A DNA stretch of 64,000 nt from Rheinheimera oceanensis (GCF_018831085.1 NZ_JAGPNM010000001.1:434001-498000); one strand, 5' to 3'. Numbered from the stretch's first letter, positions 19,711-30,415 are shown. Notes: generated by a model from the sequence alone, not told the origin. Translations and numbers: made by a program.

Positions 19711-20085
19711 TTAGCGTTTTTCTTCCATCAGGCCCACCAGATTTGCATCCGGGTCACGCACAAACGCCAGCCACAGCTCATGGTCCGGCATTTTCGCCGC
19801 CAATTGCGGCTCGCGCTCTGGCTTAGCACCTTTGACGACTATCGCCTCGTAGGTTGCACTGATATCGGTAACACTGAAATACAAAACCGAGTTAGCGCCC
19901 ACTGCACCAGCGCCCTGTGGTGTACTGAGCATCAGCCTGGTGCTGCCTGCCTGTAAAAACGCCAGCTGTGGTGAGGGTTGAAATAAAAACGGCAAACCTA
20001 AGATATCGCGATAAAAGCCAAGCGCGGTTTCCACATCGCTGACCGTCAGTGCAATCTGGCCAATCCGGCCGCTTAATTCAGACAT
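19711..20085 (-). CDS. VOC-family (glyoxalase/bleomycin-resistance fold) protein
   Basis: A 124-residue protein with two beta-alpha-beta-beta-beta modules: I-A-L-T-V-S-D-V-E-T-A-L-G-F-Y-R-D-I-L-G-L-P at the start and a C-terminal F-V-R-D-P-D-A-N-L-V-G-L-M-E-E, which contains the usual metal-ligand glutamate. The family includes glyoxalases, dioxygenases and antibiotic-binding proteins. It starts at an ATG with AGAGA upstream and precedes the SRPBCC gene. Confidence 0.85.
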   Translation of the reverse strand: MSELSGRIGQIALTVSDVETALGFYRDILGLPFLFQPSPQLAFLQAGSTRLMLSTPQGAGAVGANSVLYFSVTDISATYEAIVVKGAKPEREPQLAAKMPDHELWLAFVRDPDANLVGLMEEKR

Positions 20086-20130
20086 GATGCTCTCTCTGCC
20101 AAAAGCAAAATAACCTCAGCTGTTATAGCA

Positions 20131-20157
20131 AAAAGGCCAGCATTGCGCTGGCCTTTT
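20131..20157. terminator. Terminator of guaBA (bidirectional)
   Basis: AAAAGGCCAGC pairs with GCTGGCCTTTT around a five-base loop, with a T-run on the minus strand. It lies 17 bases beyond the guaA stop. Confidence 0.88.
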
Positions 20158-20173
20158 GTTTCATTTCAGGAAA

Positions 20174-21751
20174 TTATTCCCACTCAATCGTCGCTGGCGG
20201 CTTGCCGCTGATATCGTACACCACACGGGATATACCGTTTATCTCATTGATAATGCGGTTAGATACTTTACCCAGCAAATCATACGGCAGGTGTGCCCAG
20301 TGCGCTGTCATAAAGTCGATAGTTTCTACTGCACGCAGTGATACTACCCAATCGTACTTACGCGCATCGCCCATTACGCCTACCGATTTTACCGGCAGGA
20401 ACACGGCAAAGGCCTGGCTTACTTTATGGTACAGCTCAGCCTTGTGCAGCTCTTCGATAAAGATCGCATCGGCGCGGCGCAGAATATCGCAATACTCTTT
20501 TTTGATCTCGCCCAGTACGCGCACACCTAAACCCGGGCCCGGGAACGGGTGACGGTACAGCATATCGTAGGGCAGGCCCAGCTCTAAACCCACTTTGCGC
20601 ACTTCGTCTTTAAACAGCTCGCGCAGTGGCTCTACCAGGCCCATCTTCATATGTGCCGGTAAGCCACCCACGTTATGGTGCGATTTAATTACGTGCGCTT
20701 TACCGGTGGCCGAGCCGGCTGACTCGATCACGTCCGGGTAAATAGTGCCCTGGGCTAACCACTTGGCGTTTTCCAGCTTTTGCGCCTGCTCGTCGAACAC
20801 TTCAACAAAGACGCGGCCGATAATTTTACGTTTGGCTTCCGGCTCATTTTCACCGGCTAAAGCATCTAAAAAGCGCTGTTCAGCGTCTACCTTGATAATG
20901 TTCAGGCCGAAATGGTCGCCAAACATATCCATGACCTGCTTGCCTTCGTTTAAGCGCAGCAGGCCGTTATCCACAAAGACACAGGTCAGGTTTTTGCCAA
21001 TAGCACGGTGCAGCAACATGGCCACGACCGAGCTGTCGACACCGCCGGACAAGCCTAAAATAACCTGATCATCACCAATTTGTTGCTTTAAGCGGATAAT
21101 AGCATCTTCAATAATCGACGCCGGAGTCCACAGTTTGTCACAACCGCAGATATCCACCACAAAATGCTCCAGCATGCGCAGGCCCTGACGGGTGTGGGTA
21201 ACTTCCGGGTGGAACTGCACACCGTAGAACTGGCGCGCTTCGTCTACCATACCGGCATGCGGGCAGGTACTGGTGCTGGCACAGGTAATAAAGCCTTCCG
21301 GAATTTGTACTACTTTATCACCGTGGCTCATCCATACATCTAACAGCGCGTTGCCGTTACTGCCGACGTGATCTTCAATTTTTGCAAACAGGTCGTTTTC
21401 AGCTACCACTTCTACCTGCGCATAACCAAACTCGCGCAAATCTGAACCCTGTACCTTGCCACCCAGCTGCTCAGCCATAGTTTGCATACCGTAGCAAATG
21501 CCCAGCACCGGTACACCGGCTTCAAACACATATTGTGGCGCGCGTGGTGAGTTTTGCTCGTGCACGCTTTCCGGGCCACCGGATAAAATAATGCCGGTCG
21601 GGTTAAAGTCACGGATTTGTGCTTCGGTCACATCCCAGGCCCACAGCTCACAGTACACGCCAATTTCGCGTACGCGGCGGGCGATAAGCTGGGTATATTG
21701 CGAACCAAAATCGAGAATTAAGATGCGGTGGTGATGAATGTTTTTGTTCAT
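20174..21751 (-). CDS. guaA: GMP synthase (glutamine-hydrolysing)
   Basis: Makes GMP from XMP, ATP and glutamine. The 525 residues contain the class I glutaminase domain (nucleophile C86 in G-I-C-Y-G, with H181 and E183 in Q-F-H-P-E), the ATP pyrophosphatase P-loop S-G-G-V-D-S at 235-240, and the C-terminal dimerisation domain ending P-P-A-T-I-E-W-E. It is the second gene of the guaBA operon. Confidence 0.99.
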   Translation of the reverse strand: MNKNIHHHRILILDFGSQYTQLIARRVREIGVYCELWAWDVTEAQIRDFNPTGIILSGGPESVHEQNSPRAPQYVFEAGVPVLGICYGMQTMAEQLGGKVQGSDLREFGYAQVEVVAENDLFAKIEDHVGSNGNALLDVWMSHGDKVVQIPEGFITCASTSTCPHAGMVDEARQFYGVQFHPEVTHTRQGLRMLEHFVVDICGCDKLWTPASIIEDAIIRLKQQIGDDQVILGLSGGVDSSVVAMLLHRAIGKNLTCVFVDNGLLRLNEGKQVMDMFGDHFGLNIIKVDAEQRFLDALAGENEPEAKRKIIGRVFVEVFDEQAQKLENAKWLAQGTIYPDVIESAGSATGKAHVIKSHHNVGGLPAHMKMGLVEPLRELFKDEVRKVGLELGLPYDMLYRHPFPGPGLGVRVLGEIKKEYCDILRRADAIFIEELHKAELYHKVSQAFAVFLPVKSVGVMGDARKYDWVVSLRAVETIDFMTAHWAHLPYDLLGKVSNRIINEINGISRVVYDISGKPPATIEWE

Positions 21752-21771
21752 AGCAACCTTTAAAAAGTACA

Positions 21772-21793
21772 GCGGCCGGTATCCCCCGGCCGC
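21772..21793 (-). terminator. Hairpin between guaB and guaA (possible attenuator)
   Basis: GCGGCCGG pairs with CCGGCCGC around a six-base loop. On the minus strand it is followed by TGTACTTTTT and then the guaA ribosome site, so it could terminate part of the guaB transcript before guaA or stabilise the upstream message. Confidence 0.5.
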
Positions 21794-21809
21794 ATTAACA
21801 GTAAACAGT

Positions 21810-23279
21810 TTAGCCTAAGCGGTAGTTGGGCGCTTCTTTGGTAATTTGCACATCGTGCACATGCGACTCGCCCATACCGGCTGAAGTTACCCGGACAAAC
21901 TCCGGCTTGGTGCGCAGCTCGTCGATGGTTGGGCAACCGGTTAAGCCCATGGCACTGCGCAGGCCGCCCATTTGCTGGTGAATAATGTTTTCCATCGGGC
22001 CTTTATAAGCCACACGGCCTTCAATGCCTTCCGGCACCAGTTTCTCGGCGTTGTTGCTGCCCTGGAAATAACGGTCTGACGAGCCGTTACGCTGCGCCAT
22101 GGCGCCAAGCGAGCCCATACCACGGTAAGATTTATAGTAGCGGCCCTGGTACAGTTCTACTTCGCCCGGCGCTTCTTCGGTACCGGCAAACATAGAGCCC
22201 ACCATCACCAGGTTGGCACCGGCCACTAAGGCTTTGGCGATGTCACCGGAGAAACGGATACCGCCGTCGGCAATAATAGTGACATCAGTACCCGCCACAC
22301 CCATCACCGCTTCAGAAATAGCAGTAATTTGCGGCACACCACAACCGGTAACAATACGGGTAGTACAGATAGAGCCCGGGCCTATACCCACTTTTACTGC
22401 ATTGGCACCGGCTTCTGCCAGCGCTTTGGCTCCTTCTGCCGTGGCCACGTTACCGGCGACAATTTGTAAATCCGGGTACTGGGCACGGGTTTGTTTTACG
22501 CGGTCAATTACGCCCTGCGAGTGGCCGTGCGAGGTATCTATCAGCAGAATATCGACACCGGCTTCAACCAGCGCAGCAATGCGCTCGTCGGTGCCCGGGC
22601 CCACGCCCACTGCCGCGCCTACGCGCAAGCGGCCTAACTCGTCTTTACAGGCGTTAGGCTTACTGGCAGCTTTGTAGTAATCACGTACGGTAATTAAACC
22701 TTTTAGTTTAAAGTCACTATCTACTACCAGCACTTTTTCAATGCGGTGCTGGTGCATCTTCTTAAAGGCTTCTTCACGTGGCGCACTTTCCAGCACTGTT
22801 ACTAAACGCTCGCGTGGCGTCATCAGGCTGGAGACTTTTTCATTGTTGTTAGCTTCAAAACTCATATCGCGGCTGGTTAGCATACCCACCAGGTTATTGC
22901 TGGCATCCACCACCGGAAAACCGGAGAAGCCACACTGCTGCGCTAACGCCTGCACTTCACGGATACTCATATCCGGCGTTACTGTTACCGGGTCTGACAC
23001 CACACCGCTTTCGAATTTTTTAACTTTACGAACGTTAGCGGCCTGTTCTTCTATGGTCATATTTTTATGAATAAAGCCTAAGCCACCTTCCTGCGCCAGC
23101 GCTATGGCTAAGCGGGCTTCGGTTACCGTGTCCATAGAAGCAGAAACCATAGGAATATTCAGCGTGATGCTTTTAGTCAGTCGGGTGCGTAAATCGGCTG
23201 TATGAGGTAGAACAGTAGAGTGCGCCGGTACCAGTAACACGTCGTCAAAGGTAAGGGCTTCTTGTTTGATCCTGAGCAT
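21810..23279 (-). CDS. guaB: IMP dehydrogenase
   Basis: Oxidises IMP to XMP with NAD, the first step toward guanine nucleotides. I start at the ATG at 23279, giving the canonical [14 protein letters not shown] and the normal 489 residues; a longer in-frame version would overlap the divergent xseA gene. It has the TIM barrel interrupted by two CBS domains (about 95-205) and the catalytic cysteine in G-P-G-S-I-C-T-T-R. It is divergent from xseA. Confidence 0.99.
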   Translation of the reverse strand: MLRIKQEALTFDDVLLVPAHSTVLPHTADLRTRLTKSITLNIPMVSASMDTVTEARLAIALAQEGGLGFIHKNMTIEEQAANVRKVKKFESGVVSDPVTVTPDMSIREVQALAQQCGFSGFPVVDASNNLVGMLTSRDMSFEANNNEKVSSLMTPRERLVTVLESAPREEAFKKMHQHRIEKVLVVDSDFKLKGLITVRDYYKAASKPNACKDELGRLRVGAAVGVGPGTDERIAALVEAGVDILLIDTSHGHSQGVIDRVKQTRAQYPDLQIVAGNVATAEGAKALAEAGANAVKVGIGPGSICTTRIVTGCGVPQITAISEAVMGVAGTDVTIIADGGIRFSGDIAKALVAGANLVMVGSMFAGTEEAPGEVELYQGRYYKSYRGMGSLGAMAQRNGSSDRYFQGSNNAEKLVPEGIEGRVAYKGPMENIIHQQMGGLRSAMGLTGCPTIDELRTKPEFVRVTSAGMGESHVHDVQITKEAPNYRLG

Positions 23280-23321
23280 TGCAACAATCTCGCTGTGGCT
23301 GAAAAGATAGGGAATGTTGCG

Positions 23322-23344
23322 GCGCAATTTTAACGGTTTTGCGC
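23322..23344. promoter_or_regulatory. Inverted repeat in the guaB/xseA intergenic region
   Basis: GCGCAA and TTGCGC are separated by 11 bases, about 45 bases upstream of guaB. Purine genes in enterobacteria are PurR-controlled through a CGCAAACGTTTGCG-type box; this site has similar half-sites but the wrong spacing, so it may be another operator or a leader hairpin. Confidence 0.3.
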
Positions 23345-23419
23345 ACGTATAACAAACGCTTTTTTGTTTTATGTTACTCTTATGCTCTGCCTGATACTGG
23401 CTGCTGTTGTGAGCTTTAG

Positions 23420-24757
23420 ATGCAAAACCCCGATATTTATAGTGTTTCCCGTTTAAACAGTGAAGTACGCCTGACACTGGAGTTACAGTTTCAAACGCTG
23501 TGGCTGCAGGGTGAAGTGTCTAACTTTGTCGCTGCCGCCAGCGGCCACTGGTATTTTTCGTTAAAAGACAGTGCCGCCCAGGTAAAATGCGCCATGTTTA
23601 AAATGGCCAACCGCAACAGCAGCTTTAGGCCACAAAACGGTCAGCAGGTACTGATCCGCGCCCGCATCAGCGTGTACGAGCCACGCGGTGAATATCAGCT
23701 ACTGGCCGAGTTTATTGAAAGCGCCGGCGCAGGTTTGCTAAAACAACAGTTCGAACAGTTAAAAGCTAAATTACAGGCCGAAGGTTTATTCGATCCTACC
23801 CGTAAGAAACCACTGCCAGCGCAAGTACAACGCGTAGGTGTTATTACCTCACCCACCGGTGCTGCCGTGCGTGATATTGTTACGGTGCTAAATCGCCGTG
23901 CGCCGGGTATTGAAGTTGTTATTTACCCTTCGCAGGTGCAGGGCGAAACCGCTGCGGCACAGCTTCGCAATATGCTTAGCAGTGCAATACGCCGTAACGA
24001 AGTCGATGTATTAATTATTGGCCGTGGTGGTGGCTCGCTGGAAGATTTATGGTGCTTTAACGATGAAGCTTTATGTCGTGCAGTAGCCGCCTGCCCTATT
24101 CCGATTGTCAGCGCCGTAGGCCATGAAATTGATTTTGCCTTAACCGACTTTGTTGCCGACGTACGCGCACCAACCCCTTCTGCCGCTGCAGAATTAGTTT
24201 CACCGGATCAGTCGCACTTACTGGATCGCATACTGCAGCTAAAAAACCGTCTGTTACAGGCACAGCGCAGCCGCTTGCAGCACGCCGCGCCTAAGCTGCT
24301 GAATTTAAGCCAGCGCTTGTTAGCCCTGCACCCGAAACGCCGTTTGCAACAACAGCAGCAACGGCTGGATGAGCTGCAACTGCGCCTTGCAGCCAGCGCC
24401 AAACGCACGCTGCAAGGCTCGCAGCAACAACAGCTTTATTTAGATAAAAGCCTGCGCCAGTTATCACCGGCTAAAGCCTTATTAGCGCATACCCAGCACA
24501 TTAATCAGTTGGAGCGCCGTCTCGTTAATGCCCAGCAATTGCAGTTAAAGCAAAACAAACAACAACTGGCGCAGCTAAGCAGCCAGCTAAACACCGTAAG
24601 CCCGCTGGCCACCTTAGCGCGCGGTTACAGCATTACCTTTGATGATAAACAGCAGGTGCTAACCTCTGCCGCTCAGCTAAAAGCCGGAGATACAATTACC
24701 ACCCGACTGGCAGAAGGCAGCATCAGTGCCATAGTCGATAAGGTAAGCCACACCTAA
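23420..24757 (+). CDS. xseA: Exodeoxyribonuclease VII large subunit
   Basis: Large subunit of the single-strand-specific exonuclease VII. The 445 residues contain an N-terminal OB fold ([10 protein letters not shown]), the catalytic domain with [13 protein letters not shown] and the G-R-G-G-G-S-x-E-D-L-W motif, and a long Gln-rich coiled coil (about 265-395). xseB is not nearby. Confidence 0.97.
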   Translation: MQNPDIYSVSRLNSEVRLTLELQFQTLWLQGEVSNFVAAASGHWYFSLKDSAAQVKCAMFKMANRNSSFRPQNGQQVLIRARISVYEPRGEYQLLAEFIESAGAGLLKQQFEQLKAKLQAEGLFDPTRKKPLPAQVQRVGVITSPTGAAVRDIVTVLNRRAPGIEVVIYPSQVQGETAAAQLRNMLSSAIRRNEVDVLIIGRGGGSLEDLWCFNDEALCRAVAACPIPIVSAVGHEIDFALTDFVADVRAPTPSAAAELVSPDQSHLLDRILQLKNRLLQAQRSRLQHAAPKLLNLSQRLLALHPKRRLQQQQQRLDELQLRLAASAKRTLQGSQQQQLYLDKSLRQLSPAKALLAHTQHINQLERRLVNAQQLQLKQNKQQLAQLSSQLNTVSPLATLARGYSITFDDKQQVLTSAAQLKAGDTITTRLAEGSISAIVDKVSHT

Positions 24758-24840
24758 GTGCTGACATTTCTTATACAGTAATTAGCCGACAGAAAGGTTA
24801 AGGTTGTGTTTTTTATATTCTTTGCATCAGAGCCCCTTAG

Positions 24841-25686
24841 ATGAAGAAACTGCTGTCAGTGTTACTTTCTGGTTTTTTGCTGACAATAAGCAGCATTAGC
24901 CTGGCAGAAGAAGAGTCTGGTTTTAACTGGCAGTTCGGTGTCGGGCTGGGAGTCAGCCATAACCGCAACCTGCTACCAACAATGGACAGCCCGCGCAACG
25001 GCATACCGCAGCTGCAGCTATTGTTCGATTTTGAGTATAAAAACTGGTTTGCTGAAACACCAAGCTTACGCAGTGGCCAGCTTTTTGGCGTACGCAGTGG
25101 CCGACTGCTTGATGACTTCACGCTGGGTTACCGCCTGAGCAATAGCGAACGACAGAATCTGGCAGTGATTATAGCCAGTTACCATGATGGATTCGGCCCC
25201 TCGGTTGCTCGTGGCGATGGTATTAGTAACAGTAAACTTGAAGGTTTGCATAACCGCGAAAGTGATCTGATGCCCGGCTTGCGATATCAGCTTTATACAA
25301 CAGATAACCAGTTGCTTTCATTGCAGTTAAATAAGGACATCAGCACCCATCATGGCGAAATGCTCCGGCTATTTTATGGTTTTCGGTTTGAACAGCATAA
25401 TTGGGACCTGTATTTTAACAACGAACTCAGCTGGTACAGCGCCAAGCTGATAAATTACTACTATGGCGTAACAGCGGCAGAAGTTCGTTCCCAGCGCCCA
25501 CTGTATCAAAGTGGCGGCGGCTGGCGCTGGCATAGTGGACTGGTTGGTGTGTACCCGTTGAACAAGCATTGGGTGACCGAGTTGGGCGCAGGTATTAACT
25601 GGTATACGCACGCTTTTACTGGCAGCCCTTTGACACGGAACAACCCGGAAATCGTTTCTTTTGCGCTTATACGTTATGTTTTTTAG
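24841..25686 (+). CDS. MipA/OmpV family outer-membrane protein
   Basis: A 281-residue outer-membrane beta-barrel: signal peptide ending S-L-A-E, then G-V-G-L-G-V-S and repeated amphipathic strands, ending I-R-Y-V-F. In E. coli MipA links MltA and PBP1B; most homologues are of unknown role and are often controlled by an adjacent two-component system. The start is an ATG with CCCCTTAG before it, a weak ribosome site. Its 3' end overlaps the DUF3019 gene. A second family member is found about 7.5 kb further on. Confidence 0.88.
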   Translation: MKKLLSVLLSGFLLTISSISLAEEESGFNWQFGVGLGVSHNRNLLPTMDSPRNGIPQLQLLFDFEYKNWFAETPSLRSGQLFGVRSGRLLDDFTLGYRLSNSERQNLAVIIASYHDGFGPSVARGDGISNSKLEGLHNRESDLMPGLRYQLYTTDNQLLSLQLNKDISTHHGEMLRLFYGFRFEQHNWDLYFNNELSWYSAKLINYYYGVTAAEVRSQRPLYQSGGGWRWHSGLVGVYPLNKHWVTELGAGINWYTHAFTGSPLTRNNPEIVSFALIRYVF

Positions 25687-26056
25687 ATGCTGCCTATTAC
25701 TATTAGCTGGCAGCTTCTTTTGGCAACCGGCTAAGGCTGAAGTAGTACTTAGCGCCGCCCCCAACAATTGCGTGACCTTGCAGCAAGGACGGGAATGCCA
25801 TGCCCAAATTCAGGCAAGCTGGAAGATCCCACAGCCCGCAGCAGTCTGCCTGTATCTGGAAGAACAACAGCTACAATGCTGGCACAATCTAACCTCGGCT
25901 CAGTGGCAATGGCATTTCACCGATGTGCAAAGCCGTCAGTTAATTTTATGGCAAATGACACCTTCAGAACAAAAGCACCATGTACTGGCAACAACCAGAA
26001 TTGAAGTCAGCTGGGTACAAAGCGCACATAAAAAACGATTATGGCGGCGCTTCTGA
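25676..26056 (+). CDS. DUF3019 family secreted protein
   Basis: A 126-residue exported protein of unknown function, placed in DUF3019 by N-N-C-V-T-L-Q-Q-G-R-E-C near the mature N-terminus, the aromatic pattern W-x-I-P and the C-terminal I-E-V-S-W-V pattern. Signal peptide ends A-K-A-E. I prefer the ATG at 25676, inside the last codons of the MipA gene; a TTG at 25661 is the alternative. DUF3019 genes commonly sit between mipA-like genes and an OmpR/sensor-kinase pair, which is the context here apart from an inserted receptor gene. Confidence 0.8.
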   Translation: MFFRCCLLLLAGSFFWQPAKAEVVLSAAPNNCVTLQQGRECHAQIQASWKIPQPAAVCLYLEEQQLQCWHNLTSAQWQWHFTDVQSRQLILWQMTPSEQKHHVLATTRIEVSWVQSAHKKRLWRRF

Positions 26057-26152
26057 CACTTCCTGACATTTTACCGACAACCCCGCTACAGCACTTTATG
26101 CTTTCCAGTCAGACAATAGCAGCACCTATATTTTAACGGATGACATATAAGT

Positions 26153-28210
26153 ATGATGCGTGCTAAACCTCGATTAAAACTGTTATTGATGCCACTGCTG
26201 CTCAGTAATCTGACAATGCTTTGTGCTACAGCCAGCGCCCAGTCAACTGACACTTCACCGCAACATCTGCAACAGGTTGAACGGCTGACCGTTAGCGGAC
26301 GTCGTAATATGCCACAAACAGAGGTAAGCGAAGATACCCAAAAGCTGCTGAATATTGGCGGGTTAATGGGAGATCCCATTCAGGCACTTTATACCTTGCC
26401 AGGTGTTGTTTATGACACCACAGACAGCGCCCCGGCAGTAAGAGGTTCATCACCAAGAGACAATCACTTTATGCTGGATGGGCAGCGTACCGGCCCCTTG
26501 CTTAATCAATTATACGGCAGTGCCCTTAATGGCGATCTGCTACGTGATTTTACCCTCTATCCGGCAGCATTTCCGGCTCCGTTCGGCCATGCCACCGGCG
26601 CCGTATTTGATGTTACGCTGCGCGATCCGAAAGATCAGCCTATAGGGGGCATTATTGATCTAAATATGCTACGCACTTCGGCGCTGGTTGAAGGCGCCCT
26701 GACAGACACACAGGGCTTTTATGCTGCTTACCGCCATAGCACCATGCAATATTTTATAAAGAAAGATGAAGAACTGGACGATGGTGAAACCATTACCAAA
26801 GTACCCGTACTAAATGATTACCAGCTACGCTACCAATGGCGGCCCGGCGAGCAACATAAACTGACACTAACTGCGCTGGGGGTCGGTGAAAAAGCAGGCA
26901 TTAACCTGTCAGAAGCCTCAGAAGCAGGCCGTATTGACCCTGACTACATCGGAGAAGCCTACCTTAACAGCCGCTGGCATAGTCAGCAGTTGCGTTATGA
27001 CTATTTTGGCCAGACACAGCAACATTTGAGCATGTCGGTATTGCAACTGAATCAGCAAGAGCGTGGCGGTTTTGGCAATGGCCAGTTCTATCAGTTGGAT
27101 CAGGATAACACCGAGCTACAGCTTAGCTGGCAGCAGCCACTGACAAACTCTGTTTTACTGCAAACCGGCATTGAAACCGGCCAGTTAACTGCGGATTATA
27201 ACTACGATATGATCTTGTATTACTGCACTGATCATCAGCAGGACTGCGAGGCTAACCGTGGCGAACGCGAACAGGACAGTGACCGGCTGAAAATCCGCTA
27301 TCAGACAGCCTATATCAGCACAGACTGGCAACTGACACCCGATCTGCTATGGCAACTGGGTGGCCGCTACGACCATCAGAATTATACCAGCGAAACCCTG
27401 TTTGCCCCGCGCACCCGCATCAGCTGGTTTGCAACCAACAAGTTGGAGCTGGTCGCCAGCGCTGGCCGTCATCAGCGACAGGCCGATATTGAAAAAGCAT
27501 TGCCGAAAATTGGTAACCGTAATCTGCAATCTCCACACTCAGATCATTATGCTGCAGGTTTTCGTTATCAGTTTGATGGCTGGCGGTTGCTGCTCGATCT
27601 GTATTACAAAAAAATGTGGCAGTTACCCAGAGCACTTAATCCGGCAGAAGATCCACAGCAGTTACATTATGTTAGCGACGTAACCGGCAACAGCCGCGGA
27701 CTGGAACTAATGCTGGAAAAAGAAATGCTTGATAACTGGTCAGGCTGGCTGGCCATCAGCTATTCACAATCTGAGCGTACCGATCCTCTGACAGGTGCAA
27801 ACACGCCCTACCGCTTAGATACTCCGGTAGTGATTCACGGTGTGCTGAATTATAAACTTGGCAATGGCTGGACTCTGGGTAGCGTATTTACCGGCCGCTC
27901 AGGCAACTTGTATTCACCGATTACCGGAGCCAGGCCAAACCCTTATCATCCTGATTACCTGCTACCGGTCTATGGCGAACTAAACAGCAAACGGCTGCCA
28001 TTTTATCACCGGCTGGATCTGGAACTGCGTAAACAAAGTACTCTGTTTAAGCGTCCGGCGGAATACACCATTGCGGTCAGAAACCTGTATAACTGCGAAA
28101 ATGTTACTGGCTATTATTTGCTGAATCAGCCAGAGCAGCAAAGCTACAGTATCAAGAAAGACGAGGATTTAGGTTTGTTTCCGTATGTTGGTATGAAACT
28201 CTGGTTCTGA
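26153..28210 (+). CDS. TonB-dependent receptor of unknown substrate
   Basis: A 685-residue outer-membrane active transporter: signal peptide (about 1-30), a TonB-box-like E-R-L-T-V-S-G-R-R, a plug domain (about 55-165, with P-G-V-V-Y-D and A-P-A-V-R-G-S-S-P-R) and a 22-strand barrel ending M-K-L-W-F. It does not show the siderophore-receptor plug pattern, and substrate prediction is not possible from sequence. It lies between DUF3019 and a two-component pair on the same strand, so it is likely part of the same regulated response. Confidence 0.88.
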   Translation: MMRAKPRLKLLLMPLLLSNLTMLCATASAQSTDTSPQHLQQVERLTVSGRRNMPQTEVSEDTQKLLNIGGLMGDPIQALYTLPGVVYDTTDSAPAVRGSSPRDNHFMLDGQRTGPLLNQLYGSALNGDLLRDFTLYPAAFPAPFGHATGAVFDVTLRDPKDQPIGGIIDLNMLRTSALVEGALTDTQGFYAAYRHSTMQYFIKKDEELDDGETITKVPVLNDYQLRYQWRPGEQHKLTLTALGVGEKAGINLSEASEAGRIDPDYIGEAYLNSRWHSQQLRYDYFGQTQQHLSMSVLQLNQQERGGFGNGQFYQLDQDNTELQLSWQQPLTNSVLLQTGIETGQLTADYNYDMILYYCTDHQQDCEANRGEREQDSDRLKIRYQTAYISTDWQLTPDLLWQLGGRYDHQNYTSETLFAPRTRISWFATNKLELVASAGRHQRQADIEKALPKIGNRNLQSPHSDHYAAGFRYQFDGWRLLLDLYYKKMWQLPRALNPAEDPQQLHYVSDVTGNSRGLELMLEKEMLDNWSGWLAISYSQSERTDPLTGANTPYRLDTPVVIHGVLNYKLGNGWTLGSVFTGRSGNLYSPITGARPNPYHPDYLLPVYGELNSKRLPFYHRLDLELRKQSTLFKRPAEYTIAVRNLYNCENVTGYYLLNQPEQQSYSIKKDEDLGLFPYVGMKLWF

Positions 28211-28307
28211 GAACCTGCGTACTCTTACACTTTACATACATCATTCTCCCGCGGGCTGCGCTATATTAAGCGCCAGCCTGCTTTACCGCGACAGCCTGAG
28301 GTTCTGA

Positions 28308-29033
28308 GTGTCCGCTGAAACAAGTATTGAATATAGCGCAACAGTGTTACTGGTTGAGGACGATCTGGCTCTTGCGGCCTGGATCAGTGACTTTCTGCAT
28401 GCAAGAGGCTTCCGTGTTATCCATTTTAGCCGGGGTGATCAGGCTGCAGCCCAATGGCAGCACTCCTGCGCAGATATTATTCTGCTGGATTTGATGCTGC
28501 CGGGCATGAATGGCCTTGATATTTGCAAACTGATACGGCAGCAATCTGATGTGCCGGTACTAATGCTGACAGCACAGGGCGAAGAGCTGGACGAAGTACT
28601 GGCACTGGAAAATGGCGCTAACGACTATCTGGTCAAGCCGGTTCGGCCGAGAGCCTTACTGGCACGGCTAAATAGCATACTCCGCCAACAACAGAAATTA
28701 CAGCACCAGCAACCGGCACAGCTGCAATTCGGGCAGCTGTCACTGGATTTATCTTCACACCGGGTCTGTCTGGGCAATCACGAAATTCCACTATCTGCCA
28801 CGGAATTTAAGCTGCTATGGTTTCTGGCCAGCCATGCCGGCACCGTTCTGAGCCGTCAGCAGGTTTTTCTGGAAATGACAGGCCGCGATTATGATGGGCT
28901 GGATCGCCGTATCGACATGCTGATATCCGTGCTGCGACGTAAACTGGGTGACAACAGCAGTCAGCCACAACGGATTAAAACCGTCTGGGGTCAGGGATAC
29001 CTGTTTGTCGCCGATGCCTGGCAGCCATTATGA
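28308..29033 (+). CDS. OmpR-family response regulator
   Basis: A 241-residue transcription regulator: receiver domain with phospho-acceptor in L-L-D-L-M-L-P-G-M-N-G and a C-terminal winged helix (T-E-F-K-L-L-W-F-L to R-I-K-T-V-W-G-Q-G-Y-L-F). The start is a GTG at 28308 with GAGG seven bases upstream. Its stop overlaps the kinase ATG (ATGA), so the pair is translationally coupled. Likely targets are the mipA/DUF3019/receptor genes just upstream; that is inference. Confidence 0.93.
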   Translation: MSAETSIEYSATVLLVEDDLALAAWISDFLHARGFRVIHFSRGDQAAAQWQHSCADIILLDLMLPGMNGLDICKLIRQQSDVPVLMLTAQGEELDEVLALENGANDYLVKPVRPRALLARLNSILRQQQKLQHQQPAQLQFGQLSLDLSSHRVCLGNHEIPLSATEFKLLWFLASHAGTVLSRQQVFLEMTGRDYDGLDRRIDMLISVLRRKLGDNSSQPQRIKTVWGQGYLFVADAWQPL

Positions 29034-30318
29034 CACGCCTGTTCAGTGGCCTGCTGCTCACCTGCCTGTTATCGTTATTTCTGCTCGGTTATCTGATTGA
29101 CAAAGTAACAGACAGTGAGCAGTCGCCATCCCGTCAGGAAAACCTGTCTGCTCACTTACTGAACTATCTGGTCAGCCAGAGCAACCCACTGGCAGAACAC
29201 CAGTTACACTATCATTATCAGCAACAGGCCGCGGCACTTGGGCTAACCCTGCAACTGGCTCCTTATCAGGCTATGGCATTGCCACCGGAACTGACAGTGC
29301 AACTGACATCCCCCGGCGGCCTGGCCTTAGCCACCAGTGAACAGGACTATCTGGTACAGCAATTACCTGCCCATCCGGCGTGGCTTCTTAAACTCGCCCT
29401 GCCGCCTGAACAGGAGCATCACCCTCTCAGCCTGTGGCTGACCCTCGGGCTTTATATTGGTCTGGCATTACTGTTGCTGTTATGGCTGTGGCCACTGGTT
29501 AACCGGTTGAATCTGCTCACGCGGTTAGCCGTGCGTTTTGGTCATGGTGAACATGACATCAGGTTACCACCTTCCCGATTAAGTTATATTCCCCGGCTGG
29601 AACGTAGTTTTAACCAGATGGCAGAGCAAATAAGCCAGTTATTGCAAGAAAACCGCTTGCTGGCAAAAAGCCTGTCGCATGATTTGCGCACACCCATTGC
29701 CTGTTTACGGTTTGGCCTGGAGGCAGTACAAGAAGCAACAAGCCCGGAAAAAAACAACAACTATTGCTGCGGATGGAACAGGATGTAGACAGAATGGAAA
29801 CCATGGTAAATTCCTTTCTGGAGTTTGCCAGCCTGTCCCGTACGGCAAATAATCTGGAGTTTAGCCGGCACACTATGCAGCACTGGCTGGCAGAATATGT
29901 TCACAGTATTGAGCCGTTAATGCTACAGCATCAACTGCGTTTATCATTACTGATGACAAAGCCCGCGTTATACAGCCAGATTAACCCGCACTGGCTGGAA
30001 CGGGCACTCAATAACATTGTTGGCAATGCCTGTCGTTTTGCCAGCAGCCAGCTGCAGCTCACTCTGTCAGCCAAAGCATCAAAACTGCTGATTAGCATCA
30101 GTGATGACGGCCCAGGCATAGCGGCAGAAGATACCCAAAACGTATTGTTACCTTTCGTAAAACTGGACAGCACAGCCCAGGATAGCCAGCCGCACTTTGG
30201 CCTGGGGCTGGCTATCAGCGCAGAAATAATCAAATGGCACAAAGGCAAGATAGTTGTTGACCGCGATCCAATTTTAGCAGGTGCCAGATTCAGCCTGTAT
30301 CTAAACTCTTGCAGCTGA
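29030..30318 (+). pseudogene. Sensor histidine kinase interrupted by a -1 frameshift (pseudogene or programmed frameshift)
   Basis: Partner kinase of the preceding regulator. The first frame (29030-29788) encodes two membrane segments (about 4-24 and 135-157), a periplasmic domain, HAMP and the H-box with H217 (S-L-S-H-D-L-R-T-P); it then runs into 13 unrelated residues and stops. The ATPase half (N-box A-L-N-N-I-V-G-N-A, D-D-G-P-G-I, G-L-G-L-A-I) continues in the -1 frame to 30318. The break falls exactly in a run of seven A at 29748-29754; one extra A, or a -1 slip on the in-phase heptamer A-AAA-AAC (29749-29755), gives a normal 429-residue kinase reading E-K-K-Q-Q-L-L-L-R-M-E-Q-D. Either a real mutation, a sequencing slip, or frameshifting. 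Confidence 0.85.
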
Positions 30319-30415
30319 CACAATTTGTACAAAAGCCACACAAGCCTCATACAGCTCTGGCTGCCGCTTACTTATAAAGTGACAAGCAGTTATTACCAGC
30401 CCAGAGAAAACTGTT

